DNA of 64,000 nt from Nocardioides sp. InS609-2 (GCF_023208195.1 NZ_CP060034.1:682001-746000), one strand, 5' to 3'; positions 24,433 through 34,055 are shown, counted from the stretch's first letter. Notes: a model not told the origin generated them from the sequence alone. Translations and numbers: made by a program.

Positions 24433-25686
24433 ATGGCTCGACAAGCTGACGGACTCTCGTCGCGCCTGGCCGACAAGGGCAGCCTGATCGCCATCGCGAT
24501 GGCCGTCATGAACATCGCGACGTACCTCTACACCTACATCGCCGCCCGGCTCATGGGCACGCAGGTGTACGGCGCCTTCGCGGCGCTGATGAACGTGCTG
24601 CTCGTGGTGAGCGTGCTCTCGCTCGCCCTGCAGGCCACCGCCGCCCGCCGTATCTCGGCCGACCCCCAGCATGTCGCGCAGATCGAGCGCGGGATCCTCC
24701 GGGTCTCGTGGCGGGCCTCTCTGGTGCTCGGCGTCGTCCTGGTCGGGCTCAGCCCCGTCATCAAGATCGCCCTGCGGCTCGACAGCCTCGGCACCGCTGC
24801 GCTCGTCGGTGTGATCGCTGTACCGCTGACGTTGCTGGGCGGCCAGGCCGGCATCCTCCAGGGTGAGCGCCGCTGGACCGCGCTCGGCCTGCTGTACATC
24901 GCGGCGGGTGTCCCGCGCCTGCTGCTCGGCACCGCCCTGGTCGTCTGGCGCCCCACCGAGTTCTGGGCGCTCGTCGGCGTCTTCATCGGTGCGATCGCGC
25001 CCGTCATCGTCGGCTGGCTCGCGCTGCGCGGCCACCGCGACCAGTCCAACCACTCCGACACCCACGCCGGCGGGCTCATCCTGCGTGAGGCGCTGGGGCA
25101 CTCCCAGACGCTCTTCGCGTTCTTCGCGCTCTCCAACGTCGACATCATCTTGGCCCGCAACGTGCTCGACGGGCACGAGGCCGGCCTCTACGCCGGCGGG
25201 CTGATCCTGACCAAGGCGGTGCTGTTCCTGCCACAGTTCGTCGTGGTGGTCGCCTTCCCGGCGATGTCCACGTCGCACGAACGCCGCCGCGCCCTCACGC
25301 TCAGCCTGGCGCTGGTCACCGCACTCGGTGTCTGCGTGACGCTGGGCGCCTGGCTGCTCTCGTCGCTGGCGCTGATCTTTGCCGGTGGGTCGAAGTTCGC
25401 CGACATCGAGGACCGGCTCTGGCTGTTCGCGATCCTCGGCACGCTGCTGGCCATGCTGCAGCTGGTCGTCTACTCGGTGATCGCCCGCCAGGGGCAGCGC
25501 TCGATCTACATCGTCTGGGCCGCGCTCATCACGCTGGTCGGCGGCGGGCTGCTCATGCACTCGCTGATCAACCTGCTGCTCTGGGTCACGTTGGTCGACG
25601 CCGGCCTGCTCGTCGTACTCATCGGCATCAGCTACTACCTCGTGCACAACGACCCCCCCGTGCCCGCGGAGGCCACGACCTCCTAG
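24433..25686 (+). CDS. Polysaccharide flippase (MATE/MOP superfamily)
   Basis: A 417-residue protein with about 12-14 membrane helices and the pattern of oligosaccharidyl-lipid flippases (MNIATYLYTYIAARLMG at the start; LFAFFALSNVDIILARNVL in the middle). The ATG at 24433 (MARQADGLSSR) has AGGAG 8 nt upstream; the first in-frame ATG at 24370 lacks such a site. It likely moves a lipid-linked glycan across the membrane for the neighbouring glycosyltransferases. It is divergent from the GT-C-like gene across 88 bp. Its TAG stop shares two bases with the TAG of convergent polA (CTAG palindrome at 25683-25686), leaving no room for a terminator between them. Confidence 0.83.
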   Translation: MARQADGLSSRLADKGSLIAIAMAVMNIATYLYTYIAARLMGTQVYGAFAALMNVLLVVSVLSLALQATAARRISADPQHVAQIERGILRVSWRASLVLGVVLVGLSPVIKIALRLDSLGTAALVGVIAVPLTLLGGQAGILQGERRWTALGLLYIAAGVPRLLLGTALVVWRPTEFWALVGVFIGAIAPVIVGWLALRGHRDQSNHSDTHAGGLILREALGHSQTLFAFFALSNVDIILARNVLDGHEAGLYAGGLILTKAVLFLPQFVVVVAFPAMSTSHERRRALTLSLALVTALGVCVTLGAWLLSSLALIFAGGSKFADIEDRLWLFAILGTLLAMLQLVVYSVIARQGQRSIYIVWAALITLVGGGLLMHSLINLLLWVTLVDAGLLVVLIGISYYLVHNDPPVPAEATTS

Positions 25687-28379
25687 TGGGCGGCTTCGTG
25701 CCAGCTGTGGCCGGTGCCAACGGAGACGTCGAGGGGCACGGCGAGGTCGGCGGCACTGCCCATCTGCTCGCGCACCAGCGCGTCGAGTGCCTCCCGCTCC
25801 CCCGCGGCGACCTCGAACACGAGCTCGTCGTGCACCTGCAGCAGCATCCGCGAAGCCAGGCCCTGCTCGAGGATCGCGCGCTCGACGTTGAGCATGGCCA
25901 CCTTGATCAGGTCGGCGGCCGAGCCCTGGATCGGGGCGTTCAGAGCCATCCGCTCAGCCATCTCGCGGCGCTGGCGGTTGTCACTGGTGAGGTCGGGCAG
26001 GTAGCGCCGACGACCCCAGATGGTCTCGGTGAAGCCCGACTTGCGGGCCTCGTCGACGATGCCGCCGAGGTAGTCGCGGATGCCACCGAACGTCTCGAAG
26101 TAGTCGTCCATCAGCAGCCTGGCCTCGGCCGGCTCGATGCGCAGCTGCTGCGATAGTCCGTAGGCGGAGAGGCCGTAGGCCAGGCCGTAGTTCATCGCCT
26201 TGATCTTGGCGCGCATCTCGATGGTGACGGCCTCGGGCGCCACGCCGAAGACCTTGGCCGCGGTGATCGAGTGGAAGTCCTTGGCCGACCGGAACGCCTC
26301 GATGAGCTGGGCGTCCTCGGAGAGGTGCGCCATGATCCGCATCTCGATCTGACTGTAGTCGGCGGTCAGCAGGCAGTCGTAGCCCTTGCCGACGATGAAA
26401 CCCTCGCGGATGCGCCGACCCTCCTCGGTGCGGACCGGGATGTTCTGCAGGTTGGGGTCGGTGCTGGAGAGCCGGCCGGTGGCGGCGATCAGCTGGTTGA
26501 ACGTCGTGTGGATGCGCCCGTCGGAGGCGACCGTCTTGAGCAGCCCCTCGACCGTCTGGCGCAGCCGGATCACGTCGCGGTGCCGCAGCAGGTGGAGGAG
26601 GAACGGGTGCTCGGTCTTCTCGAAGAGACTCTGCAGTGCGTCGGCGTCAGTCGTGTAGCCGGTCTTGGTGCGCTTGGTCTTGGGCATCGCCAGTTCGTCG
26701 AACAGCACCACCTGGAGCTGCTTGGGCGAGCCGAGGTTGATCTCCTTGCCGATCACCGAGTAGGCGTCGTCGGCGGCCTTCTTGACCTCGACGCCGAACT
26801 CGGCCTCAAGGGTCTCGAGGTGCTCGAGGTCGACGGCGATGCCGACCTGCTCCATGCGCGCCAGCGTGTCGACGAGCGGCAGCTCGACGTCGGCCAGCAG
26901 GCCGGTGCCGCCGTGCTCCTCGACAGCTGCGTCGAGAGACTCGGCCAGGTCGAGCACCGCACGGGCGTGCAGCATCGCGGTGTCGCTCGCGCCGGAGTCA
27001 CCCAGGGCGTCGAAGCTCAGCTGGTCGGAGTCACCGGACTCCTGCTTGAGCTCTCGCTTGAGGTAGCGCAGCGTCAGGTCGGCCAGGTCGTAGGAGCGCT
27101 GGTCGGGACGCACGAGGTACGCCGCGAGGGCGGTGTCGACGACCAGGCCGGTGAGGTGCCACCCACGCGCGGCCAGGGCCAGCATCGGCCCCTTGGCGTC
27201 GTGCATGACCTTGGGCCGGGCGGGGTCGCCGAGCCACGTGACCAGGGCGGCGTCGTCGTCGGGGGTGACCTCGGCCGCGTCGAACCACGCGGCCGTGCCA
27301 TCGCCCGCGGCTAGCGCCACCGAGAAGACCTCACCGGTGCCGGACCGCCAGTTGCCCTGCACGGCCAGCCCGACACGCTCGGCGCCGGCCGCGTGCTCGG
27401 CCAGCCAGCCGCAGAGGGCGCCGGGCTCGAGCCGCTCAGCGGCCAGGTCGAAGCCCGAGTCGTCGATGACCTCCTCGGACTCCAGCGTCTCGAAGAGCCG
27501 GTCACGCAGCACCCGGAACTCCAGTCCGTCGAAGAGCGTGTGCACCTCGTGGCGGTCCCACGGCTGACGAGCGAGGTCGGCCGGTCCGAAGGGCAGCGGC
27601 AGGTCGCAGACCAGCGCGTTGAGCTTGCGGTTGCGCATGACGTCGGCCAGGTGCTCGCGCAGGCTCTCGCCAGCCTTGCCCTTGATCTTGTCGGCGTGCG
27701 TGATGACGCCCTCGAGGCCGTCGTACTCGTTGATCCACTTGGCCGCGGTCTTGGGCCCCACACCCGGCACGCCGGGCAGGTTGTCGGAGTCCTCACCGAC
27801 GAGGGCGGCGATCTCGGGGTAGCGGTGCGGCGGGACGCCGTACTTGGCCTCGATGGCGTCGGGCGTCATCCGGGCCAGCTCGCTCACGCCGCGCATCGGG
27901 TAGAGCACGGTGGAGTCGGTGCCGACGAGCTGGAGTGCGTCACGGTCGCCGGTGAGGATCAGCACCTCCTGGCCCTGCGCGACGGCCTGCGTCGTGAGGG
28001 TCGCGATGATGTCGTCGGCCTCGAAGCCGTCGAGCTCGATGTGCGTGATGTGGAGGGCGTCGAGCACTTCCTGGATCAGCGGCAGCTGGCTCTTGAACTC
28101 GTCAGGCGTCTTGTTGCGCTTGGCCTTGTACTCGGGGTACTCCTCGAGCCGGAACGTCTGCCGTGACTTGTCGAACGCCACCGCGATGTGGGTCGGCACC
28201 TCGTCGCGCATCACGTTGATGAGCATCGAGGTGAAGCCGTAGACCGCGTTGGTGTGCTGGCCGGTGGTGGTGGAGAAGTTCTCGACCGGCAGCGCGAAGA
28301 ACGCGCGATAGGCCAACGAGTGGCCGTCGAGCAGGAGCAGGCGCGGTCGGATCCCAGGGTTGAGCTCTTCGTCGGGCAC
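25683..28379 (-). CDS. polA: DNA polymerase I
   Basis: An 898-residue family A polymerase for Okazaki-fragment maturation and excision repair. The 5'-3' exonuclease/flap domain spans about 1-300 (LLLDGHSLAYRAFFALP, TGDRDALQLV). The 3'-5' exonuclease-like domain (about 310-490) lacks the first metal-binding motif: GLAVQGN stands where DxExx is expected, so proofreading is probably absent, as in other actinobacterial PolA. The polymerase domain carries motif A (DYSQIEMRIMAHLSED), motif B (KIKAMNYGLAYGLSAYGL) and motif C (LLQVHDELVFEV). It starts with GTG at 28379. It normally lies next to rpsA; here the 16-kb envelope block separates them. Confidence 0.97.
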   Translation of the reverse strand: MPDEELNPGIRPRLLLLDGHSLAYRAFFALPVENFSTTTGQHTNAVYGFTSMLINVMRDEVPTHIAVAFDKSRQTFRLEEYPEYKAKRNKTPDEFKSQLPLIQEVLDALHITHIELDGFEADDIIATLTTQAVAQGQEVLILTGDRDALQLVGTDSTVLYPMRGVSELARMTPDAIEAKYGVPPHRYPEIAALVGEDSDNLPGVPGVGPKTAAKWINEYDGLEGVITHADKIKGKAGESLREHLADVMRNRKLNALVCDLPLPFGPADLARQPWDRHEVHTLFDGLEFRVLRDRLFETLESEEVIDDSGFDLAAERLEPGALCGWLAEHAAGAERVGLAVQGNWRSGTGEVFSVALAAGDGTAAWFDAAEVTPDDDAALVTWLGDPARPKVMHDAKGPMLALAARGWHLTGLVVDTALAAYLVRPDQRSYDLADLTLRYLKRELKQESGDSDQLSFDALGDSGASDTAMLHARAVLDLAESLDAAVEEHGGTGLLADVELPLVDTLARMEQVGIAVDLEHLETLEAEFGVEVKKAADDAYSVIGKEINLGSPKQLQVVLFDELAMPKTKRTKTGYTTDADALQSLFEKTEHPFLLHLLRHRDVIRLRQTVEGLLKTVASDGRIHTTFNQLIAATGRLSSTDPNLQNIPVRTEEGRRIREGFIVGKGYDCLLTADYSQIEMRIMAHLSEDAQLIEAFRSAKDFHSITAAKVFGVAPEAVTIEMRAKIKAMNYGLAYGLSAYGLSQQLRIEPAEARLLMDDYFETFGGIRDYLGGIVDEARKSGFTETIWGRRRYLPDLTSDNRQRREMAERMALNAPIQGSAADLIKVAMLNVERAILEQGLASRMLLQVHDELVFEVAAGEREALDALVREQMGSAADLAVPLDVSVGTGHSWHEAAH

Positions 28380-28429
28380 GACGCGACTCTATCGAGGGCC
28401 ACCGACAGTCCCGCACGGCCACCACGGGC

Positions 28430-29044
28430 TCAGCCAGCAGTGGCCTTTTCGCGACGACGGCCGCGGCGGGCGGCCAGCACTCGGTCGATGTGCCGGACGC
28501 CGCCCTTGGTGTGGCCGAGAGCGGCGAACGGCGACTGGCTCAGCGCCGAGCGCTGCACAGTGAGCTTGAGGCGTACGGCCTGCGTGGTGGCGACGCGGAG
28601 CACCGCCTGCGGCCCCATGGAGAGCCGCGCGAAGAACCGGTTGGAGTCGCGCGACGCCGACGTGGCCGCCGCGCCGATGTGGCCGATGCCTCGGTCCTCG
28701 GCGAAGCCGACGGCCTCTTCCATCAGCGCGGAGCCGATGCCGTGGCGGCGGAACTGGGGAAGCACGTGCGGCGACACCGCCTGCACGAGGCGCTCGAGGT
28801 TGATCGGGCTGACGGTCGTGGCGCGCAGGTAGACCGCGCCGGCCGGCTGGCCGTCGTACTCGGCGACGACGAGGCGATCGTCGTCGGTGAGGCCGGCAGC
28901 GCCGATGACGGTGTGGAGATCCTCGGCTTGGTCCGATGCGTCGGCGCGACGTAGAACGTCGCTCCAGAGCTCACGCAGGAAGGCAACATCGTCGGGAACA
29001 GCATTGCGCAGAGTCACACGGGCATGTGCGGGGTGCCGACTCAT
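28430..29044 (-). CDS. GNAT-family N-acetyltransferase
   Basis: A 204-residue GNAT protein. Acetyl-CoA binding is indicated by LPQFRRHGIGSALMEEAVGFA (R/Q-x-x-G-x-G/A motif). The ATG at 29044 (MSRHPAHARVTLRNAV) is supported by GGAGG 8 nt upstream; the longer frame to 29485 is not. The basic C-terminus (HIDRVLAARRGRRREKATAG) is unusual for a GNAT and may bind nucleic acid or simply be disordered. It lies 50 bp upstream of polA on the same strand, so they may be transcribed together. Substrate unknown. Confidence 0.83.
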   Translation of the reverse strand: MSRHPAHARVTLRNAVPDDVAFLRELWSDVLRRADASDQAEDLHTVIGAAGLTDDDRLVVAEYDGQPAGAVYLRATTVSPINLERLVQAVSPHVLPQFRRHGIGSALMEEAVGFAEDRGIGHIGAAATSASRDSNRFFARLSMGPQAVLRVATTQAVRLKLTVQRSALSQSPFAALGHTKGGVRHIDRVLAARRGRRREKATAG

Positions 29045-29143
29045 GACCACCTCCAGATCACAGACAGGGTGATGCCTTCTCACCCCCCGTGAGCACCGGT
29101 GGCTGAGACTACGCTCTGTTCCTCCACCTCGCCTAGGAGACCT

Positions 29144-29890
29144 GTGATCACCGGAATCGGCACCCTCACCAACGTGGCGACCGTGCTGCTCGGCGCCGGT
29201 CTCGGCGTCCTGCTGGGGCATCGGCTGCCCGAGCGCACGCGCGACGTCGTGACCGACGCGCTGGGACTGGTGACGCTGCTCATCGCCGGTACGTCGGCCT
29301 GGGCGGTGCTGGATCCCGTGCTCGCCGACGCCGTCGGCTCGAGTGCGCCGATGCTGATCGTGCTGGGCTCCCTGCTGATCGGCGGAATCGCCGGCTCCCT
29401 GTTGCGACTGGAGTCGCGGGTCGAGTCGCTCGGCGGATGGCTGCAGCGCCGGCTGGCCGGCGGGGCGGGCACGGCCGAGCGGCACCGCTTCGTCGAAGGC
29501 TTCGTGGTGTCGTCGCTCATCTTCTGCACGGGTCCGCTGACGATCCTCGGGTCACTCAGTGACGGGCTCGGCAATGGTGCAGACCAGTTGTTCCTCAAGG
29601 CGACACTCGACGGCTTCGCCGCCATCGCCTTCGCTGCATCCTTCGGCTGGGGCGTAGCCGCCAGCGCCCTGACGGTGCTGGTGATCCAGGGCGGGCTGAC
29701 GATCGTCGGCGTCGCGCTGGGCGACGTACTCTCCGACGCGCAGCTCGCGGCCCTCACCGCCACCGGAGGCCTGCTGCTGGTGGGGGTGGCACTGAGGCTG
29801 CTGCGCATCCGGGAGATCCCGGTGGCCGATCTGCTGCCCGCGCTCGTCGTGGCGCCACCGCTCGTGACCCTGGTGGCGGCCTTCAGATGA
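29144..29890 (+). CDS. DUF554 family membrane protein (YdfK-like)
   Basis: A 248-residue protein with about seven membrane helices of the DUF554 family, typified by ITGIGTLTNVATVLLGAGLGVLLG at the start, SLLIGGIAGSLLRLE and FVVSSLIFCTGPLTILGSLSDG in the middle. The GTG at 29144 has AGGAGA a few bases upstream and gives the family start; the earlier in-frame ATG at 29099 lies in the intergenic region. The function of DUF554 is unknown; transport is a guess from topology. It overlaps the next GNAT gene as ATGA. Confidence 0.85.
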   Translation: MITGIGTLTNVATVLLGAGLGVLLGHRLPERTRDVVTDALGLVTLLIAGTSAWAVLDPVLADAVGSSAPMLIVLGSLLIGGIAGSLLRLESRVESLGGWLQRRLAGGAGTAERHRFVEGFVVSSLIFCTGPLTILGSLSDGLGNGADQLFLKATLDGFAAIAFAASFGWGVAASALTVLVIQGGLTIVGVALGDVLSDAQLAALTATGGLLLVGVALRLLRIREIPVADLLPALVVAPPLVTLVAAFR

Positions 29891-30372
29891 CCACGCTGCC
29901 CACCACCCTGCAGCTCGGCTCGACCGCCATCGGGTTGCGTGCGGCCACCTCCGACGACGTACCCGCCGTCGTCGCCCTGCTCGCCGACGACCAGCTCGGC
30001 CTCACCCGAGACGACGCGTCCGACCTGCTGCCCTACCAACGTGCGTACGACGCCATCGCGGCCGACCCTGCGCACCTGCTCCTGGTCGCCGTCGACGGCG
30101 ACCGGGTCGTGGGCACGCTGCAGCTGTCGTTCATCCCCGGCCTGGCACGGCGCGGCGCCCTGCGCGCCCAGATCGAGGCCGTGCGGGTGCACCGCGACTT
30201 CCGCAACCAGGGCCTGGGCGCCGCCGTGATCGAATGGTCGATCCAGGAGGCGCGGCAGCGAGGGTGCGCGCTCGTGCAGCTCACCACCGACAAGTCGCGC
30301 ACGGATGCCCACCGCTTCTACGAGCGGCTGGGCTTCCGTGCGTCACATGTCGGCTTCAAGCTGCAGCTGTGA
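29887..30372 (+). CDS. GNAT-family N-acetyltransferase
   Basis: A 161-residue acetyltransferase with a complete GNAT core: ATSDDVPAVVALLADD at the start, VVGTLQLSFIPGLARRG on the central strands, AVRVHRDFRNQGLGAAVIEW for the pyrophosphate loop, and TTDKSRTDAHRFYERLGF at the end. The ATG overlaps the stop of the DUF554 gene, so the two are translationally coupled. Its 3' end faces livF with only 4 bp between the stop codons. Substrate unknown. Confidence 0.88.
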   Translation: MTTLPTTLQLGSTAIGLRAATSDDVPAVVALLADDQLGLTRDDASDLLPYQRAYDAIAADPAHLLLVAVDGDRVVGTLQLSFIPGLARRGALRAQIEAVRVHRDFRNQGLGAAVIEWSIQEARQRGCALVQLTTDKSRTDAHRFYERLGFRASHVGFKLQL

Positions 30373-30376
30373 CGGT

Positions 30377-31102
30377 CTAGACGTCGCCGCCGAGGTAGGC
30401 GGCCTTGACCGAGTCGTCACCGGCCAGCTCGGCACCGGTGCCGGAGCGGACGATCGAGCCGGTCTCGAGGATGTGGGCGGTGTCGGCCCGCTTGAGCGCC
30501 TGCGCGGCGTTCTGCTCGACGAGCAGCACCGTGGTGCCCTGCTGGTTGATCTCCCCCACGATCGAGAAGATCTGCTGGATCAGCTTCGGAGCCAGGCCCA
30601 TCGACGGCTCGTCGAGCAGGATCAGCCGCGGTTTGGCCATCAGTGCCCGGCCGATGGCCAGCATCTGCTGCTCACCGCCCGACATCGTGCCGGCGATCTG
30701 GCCGATCCGCTCCTCGAGCCGCGGGAACAGCGCCATCACGCGGTCGAAGTCGGCCTGGTACGCAGCCGAGCCCCGGTCCTTGCGCACGTAGGCGCCCATG
30801 TCGAGGTTCTCGCGCACCGACATGCCGACGAAGATGCCGCGACCCTCGGGCGACTGGCTGATGCCGAGTCCTACCCGCTCATGCGGCGGCAGCGACGTGA
30901 TGTCCTTGCCGTCGAACATGACGGTGCCGTCACGGACCTTGCGCAGCCCCGAGATCGTCTTGAGGGTGGTGGTCTTCCCGGCACCGTTGGCGCCGATCAG
31001 GGTCGCGATGGTGCCTTCCTCGACACCGAAGGAGATGTCGCGGATCGCCTCGATGTGGCCGTAGTTGACACAGAGGCCTTGGACCTCAAGAAGCATCTTC
31101 AT
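30377..31102 (-). CDS. livF: Branched-chain amino acid ABC transporter, ATP-binding protein LivF
   Basis: A 241-residue ATPase of the LivF type, one of the two ATP-binding subunits of the Leu/Ile/Val importer. Walker A is IGANGAGKTTTLKTISG, the signature region is GTMSGGEQQMLAIGRALMAKP, and Walker B is LILLDEPSMGLAPKL. LivF proteins typically carry GVEEGTIATLIGANGAGKT and the 'MGLAP' sequence after Walker B, as here. The ATG at 31102 ([10 protein letters not shown]) lies inside the end of livG, so translation is coupled. It is the last gene of the livKHMGF operon and converges on a GNAT gene. Confidence 0.95.
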   Translation of the reverse strand: MKMLLEVQGLCVNYGHIEAIRDISFGVEEGTIATLIGANGAGKTTTLKTISGLRKVRDGTVMFDGKDITSLPPHERVGLGISQSPEGRGIFVGMSVRENLDMGAYVRKDRGSAAYQADFDRVMALFPRLEERIGQIAGTMSGGEQQMLAIGRALMAKPRLILLDEPSMGLAPKLIQQIFSIVGEINQQGTTVLLVEQNAAQALKRADTAHILETGSIVRSGTGAELAGDDSVKAAYLGGDV

Positions 31103-31904
31103 CCACTCCCAGGTAGGCCGCGATCACGGCCGGGTTGTCTCGGATCTCCGCGGGGCTGCCCTCGGCGATCTTGCGACCGAACTCGAGTACGACGATCCGG
31201 TCGGTCACGCCCATCACCAGCCGCATGTCGTGCTCGATGAGCAGCACGGTGTAGCCCTGGTCGCGCACCTTGCGGATGAGGTCCATCAGCTGCCGCTTCT
31301 CGGCCGGGTTGAAGCCGGCCGCCGGCTCGTCGAGGCAGATGAGCTTCGGGTTGGTGGCCATCGCCCGGGCGATCTCGAGGCGCCGCTGGTCGCCGTACGA
31401 CAGGTTGGAGGCGAGCTCGTCGGCGTGCTTGGCGATGCCCATGAAGCGCAGCAGCTCCATCGCGCGCTCGTGGCCCTGCTCCTCCTCACGCTTGTGGACA
31501 GGCAACCGGAAGAGGGCACCGAACAGGCCGGTCTTGTGCTGTGCGTCGGCGCCGACCAGGACGTTCTCGAGCGCCGTCATCGACTTGAAGAGCCGGATGT
31601 TCTGGAACGTGCGAGCGATGCCCAGCTTGGTGACCTGGAAACGCTTCTTGCCAGTCAGGGAGGCGCCGTTGAAACGGACGTCGCCACTGGTCTGCCGGTA
31701 GACGCCGGTGACGACGTTGAAGCACGTCGTCTTGCCGGCGCCGTTGGGTCCGATCAGGCCAAGGATCTCGCCCTGGTTGATGTGGAAGGAGACGTCGTCG
31801 AGCGCGGTGAGGCCACCGAACCTGAGGGTCAGGTGGTCGATCTCGAGAACCTTGGCGCGTCCCGTGGTCTGTTCAGGGGTCTGCTCAGACTGCTGCTCAG
31901 ACAT
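31086..31904 (-). CDS. livG: Branched-chain amino acid ABC transporter, ATP-binding protein LivG
   Basis: A 272-residue ATPase, partner of LivF. Walker A is [17 protein letters not shown], the signature region [15 protein letters not shown] is the LivG variant of LSGGQ, and Walker B is [14 protein letters not shown]. The N-terminal 15 residues are Gln/Glu/Thr-rich and precede the domain start [14 protein letters not shown]. The start at 31904 ([12 protein letters not shown]) overlaps the end of livM by 8 nt; the ATG 30 nt further up is less likely. It couples ATP hydrolysis to the LivH/LivM permease. Confidence 0.95.
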   Translation of the reverse strand: MSEQQSEQTPEQTTGRAKVLEIDHLTLRFGGLTALDDVSFHINQGEILGLIGPNGAGKTTCFNVVTGVYRQTSGDVRFNGASLTGKKRFQVTKLGIARTFQNIRLFKSMTALENVLVGADAQHKTGLFGALFRLPVHKREEEQGHERAMELLRFMGIAKHADELASNLSYGDQRRLEIARAMATNPKLICLDEPAAGFNPAEKRQLMDLIRKVRDQGYTVLLIEHDMRLVMGVTDRIVVLEFGRKIAEGSPAEIRDNPAVIAAYLGVDEDAS

Positions 31905-33057
31905 GGGATCCCTCCTCGTCGCTGCCCCTTTCAAGGGGCACGATCTCCTGTTCGGCCTGTTCGGCCTGTTTGGCCCGGATCGTACGTCGCGGCGGTAGCA
32001 GGCCCTCGGGCCGGAAGATCGCCAGCAGCATCAGCGCCAGTCCGAAGACCAGCACCCGCCAGTCGGAGAACTCACGGAACCGCTCAGGCAGGTAGGCGAC
32101 CAGGAACGCACCGACGAGAACGCCCCACCTGTTGCCCTGCCCACCGACCACCACGGCCGCGATGAACAGGATCGAGAAGAGCAGCAGGAACGACTGCGGG
32201 TTGATGAAGCTCTGCCGGCTGGCGTAGATGGAGCCGGCCAGGCCACCGATGAAGGCGCCCATCGAGAAGGCCAACAGCTTGAACCGGAACGTGGGGACGC
32301 CCATCAACTCGGCGGCGTCCTCGTCCTCCCGCGTGGCCTCCCAGGCTCGGCCCACCCGGCTGTCCTTCACCCGGTGGTCGGCCCACAGCACGACCAGGAC
32401 CACGGTCAGGCCGAGCCAGTAGTAGGGAATCTGGTCGAGCACGCCGAAGACGACGAACTTCGTGCTGTCGTTGAAGTCGAGCAGCGGGGTGCCGGAGTCC
32501 CAGTTGAGGTGCGGGATCTCGAACAGGTCCAGGCTCGGCGGGCGCTTGATGTTGGGAATGCCCCTGCTCCCCCCCAGCCACTCCAGGTTGGTGGCGGTGA
32601 GCCGGATGATCTCGCCGAACCCGAGAGTCACGATGGCGAGGTAGTCACCACGCACCCGCAGGGTCGGCGCGCCGAGCACCACACCAGAGATGGTCGTGAA
32701 GAGCACAGCCAACGGCACGGTGAGCAGGAACGGCCAGGAACCGTGGCCGGACGTGAGGACCGCGACCGTGTAGGCGCCGATCGCGTAGAAGCCGACGTAG
32801 CCCAGGTCGAGCAGCCCGGCATAGCCGACCACGATGTTGAGGCCGAGGGCGACCAGCATGTACATGGTGACGAGGAACAGGACTCCACCGAAGTCGGAGT
32901 CGGGCGTGGACAGGAATGGTGGCTCAAGGAGCGGGAGCGCGTAGGCCACCAGCACCAGCAGGACCCAGAGCGCGATCTTGACGGACCCGGGCAGCGCGGT
33001 CAGGCGGGCCGTGAGGGACTTCTTGGCCGCACTGGGTGCGGCGGTCGTCTTGCTCAT
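31897..33057 (-). CDS. livM: Branched-chain amino acid ABC transporter permease LivM
   Basis: A 386-residue permease with about nine to ten membrane helices. Family landmarks are [25 protein letters not shown] near the N-terminus and the EAA-like cytoplasmic loop [19 protein letters not shown], which contacts the ATPases. The hydrophilic tail after [16 protein letters not shown] is longer than usual and rich in Glu/Gln/Ala. The ATG at 33057 ([13 protein letters not shown]) overlaps the stop of livH by 4 nt (ATGA). With LivH it forms the membrane channel. Confidence 0.95.
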   Translation of the reverse strand: MSKTTAAPSAAKKSLTARLTALPGSVKIALWVLLVLVAYALPLLEPPFLSTPDSDFGGVLFLVTMYMLVALGLNIVVGYAGLLDLGYVGFYAIGAYTVAVLTSGHGSWPFLLTVPLAVLFTTISGVVLGAPTLRVRGDYLAIVTLGFGEIIRLTATNLEWLGGSRGIPNIKRPPSLDLFEIPHLNWDSGTPLLDFNDSTKFVVFGVLDQIPYYWLGLTVVLVVLWADHRVKDSRVGRAWEATREDEDAAELMGVPTFRFKLLAFSMGAFIGGLAGSIYASRQSFINPQSFLLLFSILFIAAVVVGGQGNRWGVLVGAFLVAYLPERFREFSDWRVLVFGLALMLLAIFRPEGLLPPRRTIRAKQAEQAEQEIVPLERGSDEEGSHV

Positions 33058-34055
33058 GTGCGTGCCTTTCCGAGCGCCTCGCCCAACAGGCCTGTCGGCC
33101 GGAAGAGCAGGATCACCACGAGGAGGACGAACGCGACGACGCTGCGCCACTCGGTGCCGAAGAGACCCGAGCCCCAGCTCTCGGCGACACCGAGCACCAG
33201 ACCGCCGAGGAGTGCACCGCGCAGGTTGCCGATACCGCCGAGCACGGCCGCCGTGAACGCCTTGACGCCGAGAATGAAGCCGACGTCGAACTTCGTCGTA
33301 CCGATCTTGAACATGTAGAGGAAGGCTGCCGCACCGGCCATCAGGCCACCGATGAGGAAGGTCATCTGGATGACGCGGGTCGAGTTGACGCCCATCAACA
33401 GCGCCGTCTCGGGGTCCTGGGCGGTGGCACGGATGCCGCGGCCCGTCTTGGAGCGGCGCACGAACTGGTCGAGGACCACCATCATCACGATGGCCGAGAC
33501 GATGACAAGGGCGTCGGTGCTGCGCACCGTGAAGCCACCGATGGAGAACAGGTCGACCTGGTCGAGCATGCGCGGCCAGCTGCGCGGGTCACGCGGGCGG
33601 GTGACGTACTCGTTGAGGTTGTCGTCGAGGCCAACCCACGCGGTCACCTTCTGGCGCAGGCCCATCAGCTCGGCCAGGAAGAACGACGCACCGATGGCTG
33701 AGATGAGGGCGATCAGCCGCGGCGCATTGCGCTGGATGAGTGGGCGGTAGGCCACTCGCTCGAGGAGCAGGGCGATACCGCCGGAGACGACCATCGCGAC
33801 TATCAGTGCGACGAGAAGGAATCCGATCGCGGCTCCCGTCGACGTGGAGCTGGTGCCACCGAGGATCATCACGGTCCACATGGCGGCGAAGGTGCCGTAC
33901 ATGAAGACCTCGGAGTGCGCGAAGTTGATCAGTTGCAGCACGCCGTAGACCAGCGTGTAGCCGAGAGCGACGAGCGCATAGATGGCGCCGAAGGCGAGAC
34001 CGCCGACGGTCAGCTCGGGGAAGTTGCTGAAGAGGAAATGGTAGTCGAACTTCAC
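33054..34055 (-). CDS. livH: Branched-chain amino acid ABC transporter permease LivH
   Basis: A 333-residue permease, about eight helices, with the LivH landmarks LAFGAIYALVALGYTLVYGVL, QLINFAHSEVFMYGTFAA and the EAA loop GRGIRATAQDPETALLMGVN. The start is GTG at 34055 (VKFDYHFLFSNFPEL). A 107-nt gap containing a strong GC-rich hairpin separates it from livK, which would let the binding protein be made in excess over the membrane parts. Confidence 0.95.
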   Translation of the reverse strand: MKFDYHFLFSNFPELTVGGLAFGAIYALVALGYTLVYGVLQLINFAHSEVFMYGTFAAMWTVMILGGTSSTSTGAAIGFLLVALIVAMVVSGGIALLLERVAYRPLIQRNAPRLIALISAIGASFFLAELMGLRQKVTAWVGLDDNLNEYVTRPRDPRSWPRMLDQVDLFSIGGFTVRSTDALVIVSAIVMMVVLDQFVRRSKTGRGIRATAQDPETALLMGVNSTRVIQMTFLIGGLMAGAAAFLYMFKIGTTKFDVGFILGVKAFTAAVLGGIGNLRGALLGGLVLGVAESWGSGLFGTEWRSVVAFVLLVVILLFRPTGLLGEALGKART

